This document shows, in pieces, positions 36,416 through 46,309 of a stretch of DNA of 64,000 bases; position 1 is the first letter of the stretch, and each line of letters opens with the position of its first letter. Location: positions 2,081,549 through 2,145,548 of the forward strand of contig AP024675.1 of assembly GCA_025998875.1 (NCBI GenBank), in the 5' to 3' direction. The notes under the pieces were generated by a model that saw only the letters and a list, made by a program, of their open reading frames with translations, had not been told where the DNA came from and ran no database searches. Source of the DNA: Bacteroidota bacterium. Lineage in GTDB: Bacteria; Bacteroidota; Rhodothermia; JANXDC01. The translations under genes were made by a program, and so were the position numbers.

Positions 36416-38995
36416 ATGAAGCGCCTTGTTTGGATCGTTATAGCGTGCTGTCTTGCCCGGGACGTTGAAGCTCAGGTGCCCAGACCGGAGTCTGTTTTCG
36501 GTTTTCGTCCCGGGGCGGATTTTGAGCTGGCCGACTACAGCCTGCTGTTACGCTACTACCGGGCTCTGGATGCGGCCTCCGATCGGGTGGAGATGGTCGA
36601 GATCGGGCGCTCTGCCGTAGGTCGGCCCATGGTGCTGTTGCTCATCTCCGATGCGGAGAACCTGCGGCAGAAGGAGCATTATCGGCGCATTTCTGAACAG
36701 CTGGCCCGGGCCCGGGTCTCCGAGCAGGAAGCCCGGCAGCTGGCCCGAGAGGGACGGGTGATCGTCTGGATCGACAACGGGCTGCATGCCTCCGAGGTGG
36801 CCCCGGCCCAGCACGCCCCGGAGCTAGCCTACTACCTGGCTACGGATGAGAGCCCGGAGACACAGCGCATCCGGCGCGAGGCCATTCTTTTGCTCATGCC
36901 CTGTATGAATCCCGACGGGCTGGATACGGTGGTGACCTGGTACCGGCGCGTGCGGGGTACGCCTTTCGAGGCCAGCCCTCTGCCCTGGTTGTACCACAAG
37001 TACATCGGGCACGACAATAACCGGGACTGGTACATGCAGACGCAACCGGAGACGCAGGCGGTAAGTCGGGTGCTGTATCAGGAATGGTATCCCCAGATCG
37101 TGCTCAACCATCATCAGACGGCGCCGTTTCCGGCCCGTATTTTCGTACCTCCGTTCGCTGATCCGAGCAATCCGAACATCCATCCCCTCATTCTGCGGGG
37201 CATCACCCTGGTGGGCAACGCCATGGCCACGCGGCTGGAGCAGAAGGGCAAGGCCGGGGTCGTTTCCCGTCGGGTTTTTTCGACCTGGTGGAACGGGGGC
37301 ATGCGCACGGTGCCGTACTTCCACAACATGATCGGTCTGCTTACGGAGACGGCGCTCTACCGCTACGCCACGCCGCGCTATTATGCTCCCGATGAGCTTC
37401 CGGACAGCTTTGCCGGGGGGCTGCCCACGCGTGTGCCCACGACGGATTATCCCATGCCGTGGTTGGGCGGCTGGTGGCGCTTGCGTGATGCGGTGGAGTA
37501 CATCTTCGAGACCTCCATGGCCACGCTCGAAGTGGCCGCTCGGTATCGGGAGGAGCTGCTCTGGAACATGTACCAGATGGGTCGCGAGGCCATCGAGCGG
37601 GGCCGGACGGGGTCCCCGAAGGCGTGGGTGATTCCTCCGGATCAGTGGGATCCTTCAGCAGCGGCGGCGTTGGTCAATGTACTGTGGCGAGGTGGGGTGG
37701 AGGTCTGGCGTGCGGAGGCGGCCTTTGAGGCCGATGGGCGTCGGTATCCGGCGGGCACGTACGTGATTCCGGCTGCGCAGGCCTTTCAGGCCTATGTGCG
37801 GGACCTTTTGGAGCCGCAGGTATATACGGACATCCGACGTCCGGGTCAGCCGCCGGAGCCGCCATATGATATTGCGGGCTGGACGCTTCCGAGCACGATG
37901 GGGGTGCGGGTAGAGCGGGTGGAGGGGGCGCTGGAGGTTCCCTCAAAAACCGTTATAGCATCTCCTGTAAAACCGAACCCCTCCATCACGGGCGGTGGGC
38001 GTTATGTGGTTTTCAGCCCGCGCGCAAACGACAGCTTTCTCTGGATGAACCGGGCCTTTGATATGGGGCTGTCCGTATACCGGCTCATGGAGAACGCTCC
38101 GGAGCTGGGTCCTGAGTACGGTATGGGCGCGATCGTGGTGGATCTGCAGGGGGCACAGGGGAGCCGATTTTTGCAGGCCGTGCTGGCCGAAGGGGCTCGA
38201 GGGCGTCGGGTTGCTGCGTTGCCCTCCGGGGCCCGGCCGTTGCGGCGCCCGCGGGTGGGGATTTATGAGCCCTGGCGTCCGAGCATGGATGCGGGATGGA
38301 CGCGCTGGTTGCTGGAGCAGTACGGTTTTGTCTATCGCGGTCTGCGCGATCAGGACATCCGCAGGGGGAATCTCCGGCGGGATTTGGATGTGATCATTCT
38401 GCCTTCCGAGAGCGTGGGGCAGCTGGTCAGGGGTTTCGAGCCCGGCACGATGCCGGAGGAGTTCACCGGTGGGCTGGGCGATGCCGGACTGGCGGCGCTG
38501 CGCGCTTTTGTACGCGAAGGGGGGACGTTGGTGGCGCTCGATGAGGCGGCGCAGACGGTGATGCGCTATTTCGATGTACCCGTGGTTTCCGGGCTGGAGG
38601 GGCTACGGCGGGAGGAGTTCTACTGTCCGGGGTCGGTGCTGCGCATCTATGTCGACAGGCGCCATCCGATTGCCTGGGGGATGCCGGAAGAGGTTTCGGC
38701 CTATTTCATCAACAGTCAGGCTTTTGTGTGGCGCTCCCGCGCCGGTTCCGGGGAGGCGGGGCTGGAGCCCGGGCAGAGCCGGGATGGGGCGACGGTGGTG
38801 GCGATCTACCCCAGAGTTCCGCTATTGCAAAGTGGTTGGCTTCTAGGAGAACAACACCTGCAGGGGAAGGCGGCGGTTATGGAGGTCAAGCAGGGGCAGG
38901 GACGCTACATTCTGCTTGGTTTCGGGGTGCAATTCCGCGGTCAGCCTCATGCCACCTTCAAGCTGCTGTTTAACAGCCTGCTGTATGGAAGCTGA
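36416..38995 (+). CDS. Secreted M14-family zinc carboxypeptidase
   Basis: An 859-residue protein with signal peptide (MKRLVWIVIACCLARDVEAQ). The M14 catalytic part covers residues 20-400: IGRSAVGRPMVLLLIS, the zinc motif GLHASEVAPAQ (HXXE), CMNPDGLDTVVTWYRR, NRDWYMQTQPETQAV and NHHQTAPFPARIFVPP with the third ligand, then LLTETALYRY. The C-terminal 450 residues include a domain that resembles a glutamine amidotransferase-like fold (PRVGIYEPWRPSMDAGWTRW, GGTLVALDEAAQTVMRYFDV). This build is common in Bacteroidota exported peptidases. A strong hairpin follows. Confidence 0.92.
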   Translation: MKRLVWIVIACCLARDVEAQVPRPESVFGFRPGADFELADYSLLLRYYRALDAASDRVEMVEIGRSAVGRPMVLLLISDAENLRQKEHYRRISEQLARARVSEQEARQLAREGRVIVWIDNGLHASEVAPAQHAPELAYYLATDESPETQRIRREAILLLMPCMNPDGLDTVVTWYRRVRGTPFEASPLPWLYHKYIGHDNNRDWYMQTQPETQAVSRVLYQEWYPQIVLNHHQTAPFPARIFVPPFADPSNPNIHPLILRGITLVGNAMATRLEQKGKAGVVSRRVFSTWWNGGMRTVPYFHNMIGLLTETALYRYATPRYYAPDELPDSFAGGLPTRVPTTDYPMPWLGGWWRLRDAVEYIFETSMATLEVAARYREELLWNMYQMGREAIERGRTGSPKAWVIPPDQWDPSAAAALVNVLWRGGVEVWRAEAAFEADGRRYPAGTYVIPAAQAFQAYVRDLLEPQVYTDIRRPGQPPEPPYDIAGWTLPSTMGVRVERVEGALEVPSKTVIASPVKPNPSITGGGRYVVFSPRANDSFLWMNRAFDMGLSVYRLMENAPELGPEYGMGAIVVDLQGAQGSRFLQAVLAEGARGRRVAALPSGARPLRRPRVGIYEPWRPSMDAGWTRWLLEQYGFVYRGLRDQDIRRGNLRRDLDVIILPSESVGQLVRGFEPGTMPEEFTGGLGDAGLAALRAFVREGGTLVALDEAAQTVMRYFDVPVVSGLEGLRREEFYCPGSVLRIYVDRRHPIAWGMPEEVSAYFINSQAFVWRSRAGSGEAGLEPGQSRDGATVVAIYPRVPLLQSGWLLGEQHLQGKAAVMEVKQGQGRYILLGFGVQFRGQPHATFKLLFNSLLYGS

Positions 38996-39012
38996 AGATC
39001 GCCAATCCCGAC

Positions 39013-39050
39013 GGATCCGGGAAGCGGCGCCATGCGCCGCTCCTGGATCC
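39013..39050 (+). terminator. Hairpin terminator-like element after the M14 peptidase
   Basis: GGATCCGGGA then AGCGGCGC (39023-39030), loop CAT, GCGCCGCT (39034-39041), then CCTGGATCC: a stem of about 17 pairs with one mismatch and one unpaired A. It separates the peptidase from pta. No T run, so the termination mechanism is uncertain. Confidence 0.6.
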
Positions 39051-39134
39051 CTGCGGGGCTTAGATTGTTTGCCGTATCTTAGCCTTGCGCTCATGAGCGA
39101 GGATTGGGGTTTCGGCTTATAAAGCCGTTATTGC

Positions 39135-40130
39135 ATGAACAAAACACTCCAACACATACACACAAAAGCTCAAGCGCTTCAACGGCTCATCGTACTACCC
39201 GAAGGGGAAGAAGAACGCACCCTCAAAGCCGTAGAACTCATCCTACAAAAGCAGCTTGCTCGACCCGTATTACTCGGAAATCCGCAGCAAATCGCGGAAA
39301 AAGCCCAAAAGCTTGGACTCGAACTCGAGGGGGCGCTCATAGAAAACCCCGAAGAGTCAGCCTGTTTGGAGGAATACATCCAGGAACTGACACGTCTGCT
39401 TCAACCCAGGGGATTTTCCTCCGATCAGGTCCGCAAGCTCGCCCGGGATCCGCTCTATTACGGATCGCTCATGGTGCGGCTCGGCCGGGCCGATGGGCTG
39501 GTGGCCGGAGCCGTGCACACCACGGCCGATGTGCTACGGGCCGTGATTCGCGTTATCGGCGTAGACCCCCGATCATCGCTTGTCTCGAGCAGCTTTCTCA
39601 TGCTTCTTCCCGGTGGCCAGGCGCTCACGTATGCGGACTGCGGGGTCATCCCGTATCCCACAGCCGAAGAACTGGCCACAATCGCTATCGACAGCGCCCG
39701 TATGCATGAACTGCTGACTGGGCAGGAGCCCCGGATCGCCATGCTTTCCTTCTCCACGAAGGGCAGCGCGGAACATGAATCCGTAGAGAAAGTGCGCCGC
39801 GCCACGATGCTCGTACGCGAGCGTCGACCGGATCTGCTCGTAGACGGCGAGCTACAGTTCGATGCCGCTTACGTGCCTGAGGTCGCCAGGCGCAAGGCCC
39901 CGGATAGCCCTCTGGCCGGAAGGGCAAACGTGTTCATCTTTCCCAACCTGGATGCGGGCAACATCGCCTACAAGATCACCGAGCGCCTAGCCGGCGCCCG
40001 GGCCCTGGGTCCTATCTTACAGGGAACAGTCAGGCCCGCCAACGATCTATCGCGTGGAGCCAGCGCACGGGACATTGCCGACGTCGTGGCGATCTGTGCT
40101 GTAAAAAGCCTCCTCCAGGAGCCCACCTGA
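39135..40130 (+). CDS. pta: Phosphate acetyltransferase
   Basis: A 331-residue Pta of the short type (no DRTGG domain). Motifs include [60 protein letters not shown] and [20 protein letters not shown] with [19 protein letters not shown]. It exchanges acetyl-CoA and acetyl phosphate. Acetate kinase, its usual partner, is 20 kb away at 59.6 kb. The nitrilase-family gene starts at its stop. Confidence 0.96.
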   Translation: MNKTLQHIHTKAQALQRLIVLPEGEEERTLKAVELILQKQLARPVLLGNPQQIAEKAQKLGLELEGALIENPEESACLEEYIQELTRLLQPRGFSSDQVRKLARDPLYYGSLMVRLGRADGLVAGAVHTTADVLRAVIRVIGVDPRSSLVSSSFLMLLPGGQALTYADCGVIPYPTAEELATIAIDSARMHELLTGQEPRIAMLSFSTKGSAEHESVEKVRRATMLVRERRPDLLVDGELQFDAAYVPEVARRKAPDSPLAGRANVFIFPNLDAGNIAYKITERLAGARALGPILQGTVRPANDLSRGASARDIADVVAICAVKSLLQEPT

Positions 40131-40921
40131 TGCGCATCGGGATCCTGCAGTACAGGCCCCGGTACCTGGACCGGGAAGGAAACCTCGATACGGTCGAGGG
40201 GTTGCTCAAGAGCGCACCGGCCCTTGATCTGCTCGTCCTGCCAGAACTGTTCGCCTCCGGATACTTCTTCCGCCGGCGGGAAGACCTCGAGCGCGTCGCC
40301 GAACCCATTCCGGAAGGGCCCACAACAGAGGCCGTGCTCCGGTGGGCGCGCCAGCTCAACGCCGTTATAGTAGCCGGCCTTCCGGAACGCACAGGAGAGC
40401 ATTTCTACAATTCGGCGCTTATCGCTTCCCCCACGGGGGTTGTCGATGTATACCGCAAGGCGCACCTCTTCTACGAGGAGAAGCGCTATTTCAGCCCCGG
40501 TCCGGGTCCGCTTCGGGTATATGATCTGGGTCGGTTCCGGCTGGGGGTAATGATCTGCTACGACTGGCGCTTTCCGGAATGTGCGCGCACGCTGGCGCTC
40601 AAAGGGGCTGAAGTTATCGCGCATCCCTCTAACCTCGTTCGACCCGAAGCACAGGAGGCCATCCGGATCCGCGCTCTGGAAAATCGCCTCTTCATCGCCA
40701 CGGCCAATCGATGGGGGGAGGAGTCCAACGGCAAAGAAGTGCTGCGTTTTACAGGGCACAGCCAGGTCGTCGACCCCAACGGAGAACGGATTCTGTTCAC
40801 AGAACCCCAGGCGACCGGACTGTTCTGCGTCGACATCGATCCGGCGCTGGCGCGCGAGAAGCGCATCACGGCCTGGAACGATCTCTTCTTGGATCGCAGA
40901 CCGGACCTTTACGAGCTATAG
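40130..40921 (+). CDS. Carbon-nitrogen hydrolase (nitrilase/omega-amidase family)
   Basis: A 263-residue nitrilase-superfamily enzyme with the Glu-Lys-Cys triad visible: LVLPELFASGYFF (Glu about 39), YRKAHLFYEEKRYF (Lys about 107) and GVMICYDWRFPECARTLALK (Cys about 143). It hydrolyses an amide or nitrile; substrate cannot be told from sequence, omega-amides being common for this size. The ATG overlaps the last base of the pta stop, so the two are co-transcribed. Confidence 0.92.
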   Translation: MRIGILQYRPRYLDREGNLDTVEGLLKSAPALDLLVLPELFASGYFFRRREDLERVAEPIPEGPTTEAVLRWARQLNAVIVAGLPERTGEHFYNSALIASPTGVVDVYRKAHLFYEEKRYFSPGPGPLRVYDLGRFRLGVMICYDWRFPECARTLALKGAEVIAHPSNLVRPEAQEAIRIRALENRLFIATANRWGEESNGKEVLRFTGHSQVVDPNGERILFTEPQATGLFCVDIDPALAREKRITAWNDLFLDRRPDLYEL

Positions 40922-40928
40922 CCTTCAG

Positions 40929-41897
40929 TCAGGAAGCGTATCCGTGCTCCCGAAGCCACTGGCTCACCTGCCGGTAGATGCGCTCCAGGGGATCGATGTC
41001 GTAAACAGGCCTGAAGGGCAGGCCGGTGAGCAGTTCATAGAGCATCACGTAGCGCTCGGCCAGCTCCAGGCGCACCGACTCCGGCAGTATCGGGGTGGGT
41101 TGATGCGGATCTCCCTGGAATCCCTGCTCGAGCAGGTACTGACGGAGAAACTCCTTGGATAGCTGTCTGGGGCTTTCTCCCTGACGCAGGCGCGCTTCAT
41201 AGTCGTCGGCGAAAAAGTACCGGGAAGAATCCGGCGTATGCAGTTCATCGATCAGGAGCAGGCGTCCGTGCCAGTCGCCGAACTCGTACTTCGTATCGGC
41301 CAGTATGAGGCCGCGTTGTTCGGCCATACGGGCTCCATGCCGATAGAGGGCCAGCGCGGTGGCTTCCATCTGCTCGTACACATCAGCCGGCACAAGGCCC
41401 CGGGCGATGAGCTCTTGAGGGCTCACGTCCTCGTCGTGACCGGAGAGGGCCTTAGTCGTCGGCGTGATGATTGGTTCCGGAAGGGGCTCGTAAGCCCGCA
41501 GCCCTTCGGGCAGACGCACCCCGCAGAGCTGACGCGCCCCCGAGGCGTAGACCCGCAACGCATGTCCGGCCAGGTACCCGCGCACGATGATCTCGACCGG
41601 ATACGGGCGGGCCCGATGGCCGATGAGCACATGGGGATCCGGTACAGCTACCAGATGATTGGGAGCGATCTGTCGGCTCGCCTCCAAAAAGTAGGCGGCC
41701 AGCCCCACGAGAACCTGTCCCTTCAAAGGGACAGGGTCCGGAAAAACCCGATCGAAGGCGGAAACTCTGTCCGTAGTAACGAAGATGAGCCAGTCTCCGG
41801 CCTCATAGACGTCGCGCACTTTACCCCGTCGGTGTAGGTTCCAGGGAAAGTGGGTCTCCACAATGGCGCTCTTTAGCGCCCGCGGCCAGTCGATCAC
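40929..41897 (-). CDS. purC: Phosphoribosylaminoimidazole-succinocarboxamide synthase
   Basis: A 322-residue SAICAR synthetase of the larger type. Motifs: HRRGKVRDVYEAGDWLIFVT, TDRVSAFDRVFPDPVPLKGQ, VIVRGYLAGH-like, TPTTKALSGHDEDVSP, LADTKYEFG and IDELHTPDSSRYF. It condenses CAIR with aspartate in purine synthesis. GTG at 41897 is chosen since AAAGGGGG lies six bases before it; an ATG at 41936 is also in frame. It is read behind the ThiD-like gene and convergent to the amidase. Confidence 0.95.
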   Translation of the reverse strand: MIDWPRALKSAIVETHFPWNLHRRGKVRDVYEAGDWLIFVTTDRVSAFDRVFPDPVPLKGQVLVGLAAYFLEASRQIAPNHLVAVPDPHVLIGHRARPYPVEIIVRGYLAGHALRVYASGARQLCGVRLPEGLRAYEPLPEPIITPTTKALSGHDEDVSPQELIARGLVPADVYEQMEATALALYRHGARMAEQRGLILADTKYEFGDWHGRLLLIDELHTPDSSRYFFADDYEARLRQGESPRQLSKEFLRQYLLEQGFQGDPHQPTPILPESVRLELAERYVMLYELLTGLPFRPVYDIDPLERIYRQVSQWLREHGYAS

Positions 41898-41989
41898 AGA
41901 AACCCCCTTTGCTGTTTGTCCCGCACTCCGGGCCATAACGGGCCGATACAGCCTTCTTGCACAAGATACGCACTGTGCCGATGCGGATG

Positions 41990-42742
41990 TCAGAGCCAAT
42001 TCGCCCCTCGGTAGAGCTCCTCTAGGGCCAGGCGCACCGCTTCCTCCGATACCCCTTCCCGAAGACAGCTATACAGCAGGCGGTCGGCGAGCGCTTCTGC
42101 CGAGCCCGGCGGCCGGGGCGCGGGCATCTCAAAGAGCACCAGTTCTGTGCGCGTCCCGTACAGATAGGCGGATACAAGATCGGATGCGGGATCGGTGATC
42201 GACGGCAGGTCCGGACCGCAGAGCAACACATGGGCCAATCCGTGGCGTAACAGCCGGAGCGCAGCGCGCTGCAGGGTCTCCAGGTCGCATGTCGACAATC
42301 CCAACCCATCTTCCACGGCGCGGCTGTCGGCCACCAGCAGGTGGAATCTCTCCAGCCAGGTCTGCTGTAGGTTCTCCCCGACGGCCGGTTCCGGAGGATG
42401 AGTCAGCAAGAGTACCCAGGGCAAATGCCCCCATTCCGCATAGACGGTTTCCAGCCAGGCCAGCTGTCGGAGGCTCGGGGGATGCGCCACAAGCACCGCC
42501 TCGGGCCTCAGGCCCTGGGCCTGTACGGCCTCCAGCTGGACCTGCAGGGTATCCAGAGGTATTTCCACGCGATCCAGTTCCCGATCCGGTCCCCGGGCCG
42601 AGATCGCCACAAGCAAGCCCACCGGCTGCAGACCCAGGGCCTGCAGACGCCGGGCATGGGCGCTCCAGCCGGAGGAGCTCAGCACTTCATGCGCGCCCAG
42701 GCACAGGATGCAAGATCTCGGAGCTCCGGAGTCGGGGAACAT
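41990..42742 (-). CDS. ThiD-like ribokinase-fold protein, probably degenerate
   Basis: A 250-residue protein that follows the hydroxymethylpyrimidine kinase layout: SCILCLGAHEVLSSSGWSAH at the place of GxDxSGGAGIQAD, RRLQALGLQPVGLLVAISAR, VQLEAVQAQGLRPEAVLVAH, and a closing DRLLYSCLREGVSEEAVRLA helix. The usual HGTGC catalytic loop is replaced by PRPPGSAEALADR, and the GxDxSGGAG glycines are mostly gone, so kinase activity is doubtful. The ATG at 42742 is preferred to the TTG at 42757. It lies upstream of purC, 92 bases apart. Confidence 0.6.
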   Translation of the reverse strand: MFPDSGAPRSCILCLGAHEVLSSSGWSAHARRLQALGLQPVGLLVAISARGPDRELDRVEIPLDTLQVQLEAVQAQGLRPEAVLVAHPPSLRQLAWLETVYAEWGHLPWVLLLTHPPEPAVGENLQQTWLERFHLLVADSRAVEDGLGLSTCDLETLQRAALRLLRHGLAHVLLCGPDLPSITDPASDLVSAYLYGTRTELVLFEMPAPRPPGSAEALADRLLYSCLREGVSEEAVRLALEELYRGANWL

Positions 42743-42770
42743 ACCCTCGCCGACCAAGACGAACGAATTA

Positions 42771-43688
42771 TCAAAGCGGGGACGTCCGAGTCCAGCTTCG
42801 TCGTTGCACCAGATACAGGCCCAGAAGCACCACCGCCCCGCCCAGCATCTGGTAGCTGTGCAGCTTTTCGTGGAGCAGGATCACCCCGGCCGCCGTGGCC
42901 ACCACGGGCACCAAGTTGCCGTAGACGGCTGTACGGGCAGCGCCGATGCGGCGAATGGAAGCTGCCCAGATAACATAGGAGAGCGCGATGGCCAGCAGTC
43001 CGGAATACAGCACGCCCAGATAAGCCCAGAGGGATATCTGCTCCCAAGCCGGAGGGCCTTCCAGCAAAGCGGCTCCCCAGAGCACAGGCAAGGCCACGGC
43101 CATGCTGAGCACGGTTATCGTCAGGGGACTTACCCGGCGCATGAGGGAACGGGAGAAGACCGTATAAAAAGCCCAGCACCAGGAACAACCCACGATCATC
43201 ACGTTACCCAGAAACACGTCGGGACCCACAGAAATCTGGCGCCCACTGAAACCCACCACGAGCCCTACACCCGCCATGGCCAGCAACATACCCGAAAGCA
43301 TCTGGGGACGAAGCCGTTCCTGGCCAACCAGATGGGCCAGAGAGGCCGTCCAGAGCGGGGTCCCGGAGAGCACAATGGCCGCATTAGCGGCCGTGGAACG
43401 ATCTAGGCCCATGATGAAAAACACCTGATAGATGCCGTGTCCAACCAGCCCGAGTATCCCCACGCGAACCCACAGAAAAGGGGAGGCCTCCTTGAGCACG
43501 ATATCCCGCTCCCGATGCCGGGTCCAGAATCCTACCAGTACACCCAGGGCGAGCGTGAAGCGTAGCGCGTTGAACCAGAACGGGGACAGCTCTCGCAGGG
43601 CGGCCTTGACTACCGTAAAGTTCAGTCCCCAAATGAAAACAACGAGTAAAACGGGCCAGGGCCCGTTGCGCAGTACGGTCCGATACAT
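42771..43688 (-). CDS. EamA/DMT-family transporter
   Basis: A 305-residue membrane protein with ten predicted helices in two EamA repeats: [20 protein letters not shown] and [18 protein letters not shown] in the first, [20 protein letters not shown] and [20 protein letters not shown] with [20 protein letters not shown] in the second. DMT transporters export metabolites or amino acids; the substrate is unknown. ATG 43688 gives a normal N-terminus; upstream in-frame ATGs exist at 43724 and 43793. Divergent from fbp, with about 200 bases of shared upstream region. Confidence 0.92.
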   Translation of the reverse strand: MYRTVLRNGPWPVLLVVFIWGLNFTVVKAALRELSPFWFNALRFTLALGVLVGFWTRHRERDIVLKEASPFLWVRVGILGLVGHGIYQVFFIMGLDRSTAANAAIVLSGTPLWTASLAHLVGQERLRPQMLSGMLLAMAGVGLVVGFSGRQISVGPDVFLGNVMIVGCSWCWAFYTVFSRSLMRRVSPLTITVLSMAVALPVLWGAALLEGPPAWEQISLWAYLGVLYSGLLAIALSYVIWAASIRRIGAARTAVYGNLVPVVATAAGVILLHEKLHSYQMLGGAVVLLGLYLVQRRSWTRTSPL

Positions 43689-43892
43689 CCCGTTCCGTAT
43701 GCAGAGGGAATAGACGGTTCTCATCTTCGCGGGGAGTCTGGGCACAGAACAGGCCAAGTTATCAGGGGTCGAGCTACAGAAACCAGCGCCCACCGGGTCG
43801 TTGCCCGCAACGATCAGCCGGATGTACCTTTTCCCATGCTGGCTTCCCAGAGGAGCGCAGAGCAGAAAGGAGCACTAGAGGAGGGAAACCAC

Positions 43893-44939
43893 ATGAACGC
43901 TCTCGATCACGTTGCCCTCCAGGGGGGAGGGAAAGTGATTACGCTGGAGCAATTCATCATCGAGCGGCAGGCCGAATTTCCCTACGCCACAGGGGAGCTG
44001 TCTCGCCTGCTGCGGGATATCGGGCTGGCGGCCAAGATCATCAACCGGGAAGTAAACAAAGCAGGCCTGGTTGATATTCTGGGGATTACGGGCGAACAGA
44101 ACATCCACGGAGAGGACGTGCGCAAGCTGGATGTGTTCGCCAATCGGGAGCTCATCCGCGCACTCTCCCGGGGTGGGGAGTGCTGCGTGATCGCTTCCGA
44201 AGAAGAGAAGGATATCCTTTTCGTGCCGGGCTCAACGGGCAAATACATCGTGCTCATCGATCCGCTGGATGGATCCTCGAACATCGATGCCAACGTCACC
44301 ATCGGAACGATCTTTTCCGTCTACCGCCGTCGGTCTCAAGAAGACAGCCCCGAGGCGCTTCGAAGAGACGTGCTGCAGCCGGGCAACCGACAGGTAGCGG
44401 CCGGATATGTGGTCTACGGATCAAGCACCATGCTGGTCTACACGACAGGACATGGAGTAAATGGCTTCACTCTGGATCCGAGTATCGGAGAATTTCTGCT
44501 CTCGCACCCGAGCATTCAGATCCCGAAGCGGGGCAAGATATACAGCATCAACCAGGGCTATTTCCGCTTCTGGGAGGCGGGTATGCAGCGGTATATCGAA
44601 TACCTGCAGGAAGAGGACAAGTCCACAGGCCGCCCGTACTCTCTGCGCTATGTCGGCACGCTGGTGGCCGATGTGCATCGCACGCTCCTGTACGGGGGGA
44701 TCTTCCTGTATCCGGCCTCGCGCAAGGATCCTCGGGGTAAGCTTCGGCTCATGTACGAGGCCAACCCCATGGCTTTTATCATCGAACAGGCGGGGGGAAG
44801 GGCCACAGACGGGCGGAGGCGCATTCTGGATATCGAGCCGGAATCCCTGCACGAACGCACGCCGCTGATTCTGGGCAGTGAGGCCGATGTCCTGGAGGTG
44901 GAGCGCTTTCTGCAGGAGGCAGAGCGCACGGCGCTATGA
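43893..44939 (+). CDS. fbp: Fructose-1,6-bisphosphatase, class I
   Basis: A 348-residue class I FBPase. It has [30 protein letters not shown], the metal motif [40 protein letters not shown] and [20 protein letters not shown]. It makes fructose 6-phosphate in gluconeogenesis. The ATG at 43893 has GAGGAGGGAAACC just before it. The stop overlaps the end of the opposite-strand cytochrome gene by six bases. Confidence 0.97.
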   Translation: MNALDHVALQGGGKVITLEQFIIERQAEFPYATGELSRLLRDIGLAAKIINREVNKAGLVDILGITGEQNIHGEDVRKLDVFANRELIRALSRGGECCVIASEEEKDILFVPGSTGKYIVLIDPLDGSSNIDANVTIGTIFSVYRRRSQEDSPEALRRDVLQPGNRQVAAGYVVYGSSTMLVYTTGHGVNGFTLDPSIGEFLLSHPSIQIPKRGKIYSINQGYFRFWEAGMQRYIEYLQEEDKSTGRPYSLRYVGTLVADVHRTLLYGGIFLYPASRKDPRGKLRLMYEANPMAFIIEQAGGRATDGRRRILDIEPESLHERTPLILGSEADVLEVERFLQEAERTAL

Positions 44940-45263
44940 GCCCGATCGGGCCAGGTGTCGCAGGTAACTGACCAGCTGATCGAGCTCTTCCCGGCTCAGA
45001 AAATCGTAGGTGGGCATGATGGTGCCCGGCTTCAGAGCCCGTGCGTTATGGATCCATGCCCGCAACTCCTCATCCGAACGTTGTGCGATCTGATCGGCGA
45101 TAGGATAGGTGCCCCGAAGGTCGTTGCCATGGCAGAACCAGCACCGATTTTCATCCCACAGCCGCCTTCCCGCCTCCAGAACCGGCTCGGAGGCCTGAGA
45201 GCGACCCTGACAGCCGCTCAGCAGAAGCAGGCCGATCAGCATCATTGCGCACGTGTCCCGCAT
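44934..45263 (-). CDS. Small c-type cytochrome lipoprotein
   Basis: A 109-residue protein with a lipoprotein signal ([14 protein letters not shown], cysteine near residue 18) and one haem-binding CXXCH motif in [20 protein letters not shown]. The distal methionine is likely in [20 protein letters not shown], and the chain ends in an LVSYLRHLA helix, as in class I cytochromes. It would sit on the periplasmic face as an electron carrier; no partner is nearby. ATG 45263 is chosen over TTG 45272. Confidence 0.9.
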   Translation of the reverse strand: MRDTCAMMLIGLLLLSGCQGRSQASEPVLEAGRRLWDENRCWFCHGNDLRGTYPIADQIAQRSDEELRAWIHNARALKPGTIMPTYDFLSREELDQLVSYLRHLARSGS

Positions 45264-45301
45264 AGTGCACAAACTCCGACTGGATACATCGCAAATTACC
45301 T

Positions 45302-46234
45302 ATGAAGCAACCTGTTGCGCTAATCCTGCATGGGGGAGCCTGGGATATCCCACCGGAGGAACTGGAAGCCCACCGGGAGGGTATGGCCCGGGCTTTGGAG
45401 GTCGGTCGTCGGGCGCTGGAGGAGGGCCGCTCGGCGGTGGAAACCGTTGTGGCCGTACTCCGGACGCTGGAAGATGATCCCGCCTTCGATGCCGGCGTGG
45501 GGGCTGTGCTCAACAGAGCCGGAGAGGTGCAACTGGATGCCGGCCTCATGGACGGCCACCGGCTGGACTTTGGCGCGGTGGCCTGCGTACAGCGAGTCCG
45601 CAACCCCATCGAGGCGGCCTGGCATATTCTGCGCCATGGGGCAGGACAGTACAGCTTGCTGGTGGGACCGTTTGCCGAGGCCTACGCGGAGGCACACGGG
45701 CTACAGATCGTGCCCCCGACGTACTTTCTTACCGAACGGGAGCGAGAGCGCTTCCTGCGCCTGCAGGCCGAGGCTTACTATCACTCCAGCCAGGCCTTTC
45801 GCGGCAATCGGGCGCCCCGGGGTACGGTGGGGTGCGTGGCCCTCGACAGCGAGGGCCGTATCGCGGCCGGAACTTCAACGGGGGGAGCTCCGTACACGCT
45901 TCCGGGCCGAGTGGGCGATAGCCCGCTTCCCGGATGCGGCTATTACGCCTCCCCCTGGGGAGGCGCATCGGCCACGGGATGGGGGGAGGCGATCGCGCGC
46001 GTGCTGCTCTGTGGAGAGGCGGTGCGCGCCCTGGAGTCGGGTATGAGCGCGCAGGAAGCGGCCGAAAGCGCCCTGGCTCGCCTTGCCGAGCGGGTACGGG
46101 ACCCGGAAGGGCACCCGGCCACCGGAGGGCTGATCGTACTCGATGCCCGGGGCCGGTTTGGGATCGCTTACAACACGCCTCGCATGGCGCGCGCTTTCTG
46201 GTCGGAAACCACCGGCGCCGTATGCGAGGTCTGA
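45302..46234 (+). CDS. Isoaspartyl peptidase/L-asparaginase (Ntn hydrolase)
   Basis: A 310-residue type 2 asparaginase. ALILHGGAWDIPPEELEAHR opens the chain, LEDDPAFDAGVGAVLNRAGE and QLDAGLMDGHRLDFGAVACV follow, and GTVGCVALDSEGRIAAGTST holds the threonine nucleophile (near 177) where the precursor cleaves itself into two subunits. It removes isoaspartyl dipeptides or hydrolyses asparagine. No signal peptide. Divergent from the cytochrome gene with 38 bases between. Confidence 0.95.
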   Translation: MKQPVALILHGGAWDIPPEELEAHREGMARALEVGRRALEEGRSAVETVVAVLRTLEDDPAFDAGVGAVLNRAGEVQLDAGLMDGHRLDFGAVACVQRVRNPIEAAWHILRHGAGQYSLLVGPFAEAYAEAHGLQIVPPTYFLTERERERFLRLQAEAYYHSSQAFRGNRAPRGTVGCVALDSEGRIAAGTSTGGAPYTLPGRVGDSPLPGCGYYASPWGGASATGWGEAIARVLLCGEAVRALESGMSAQEAAESALARLAERVRDPEGHPATGGLIVLDARGRFGIAYNTPRMARAFWSETTGAVCEV

Positions 46235-46309
46235 TATTGCCCGGCTCCCTGTGGGCCTCTCAACTTGCCGCAGAGGCCCTGTGAAGGCCGGTAAGAGGGG
46301 TTCAACGCC

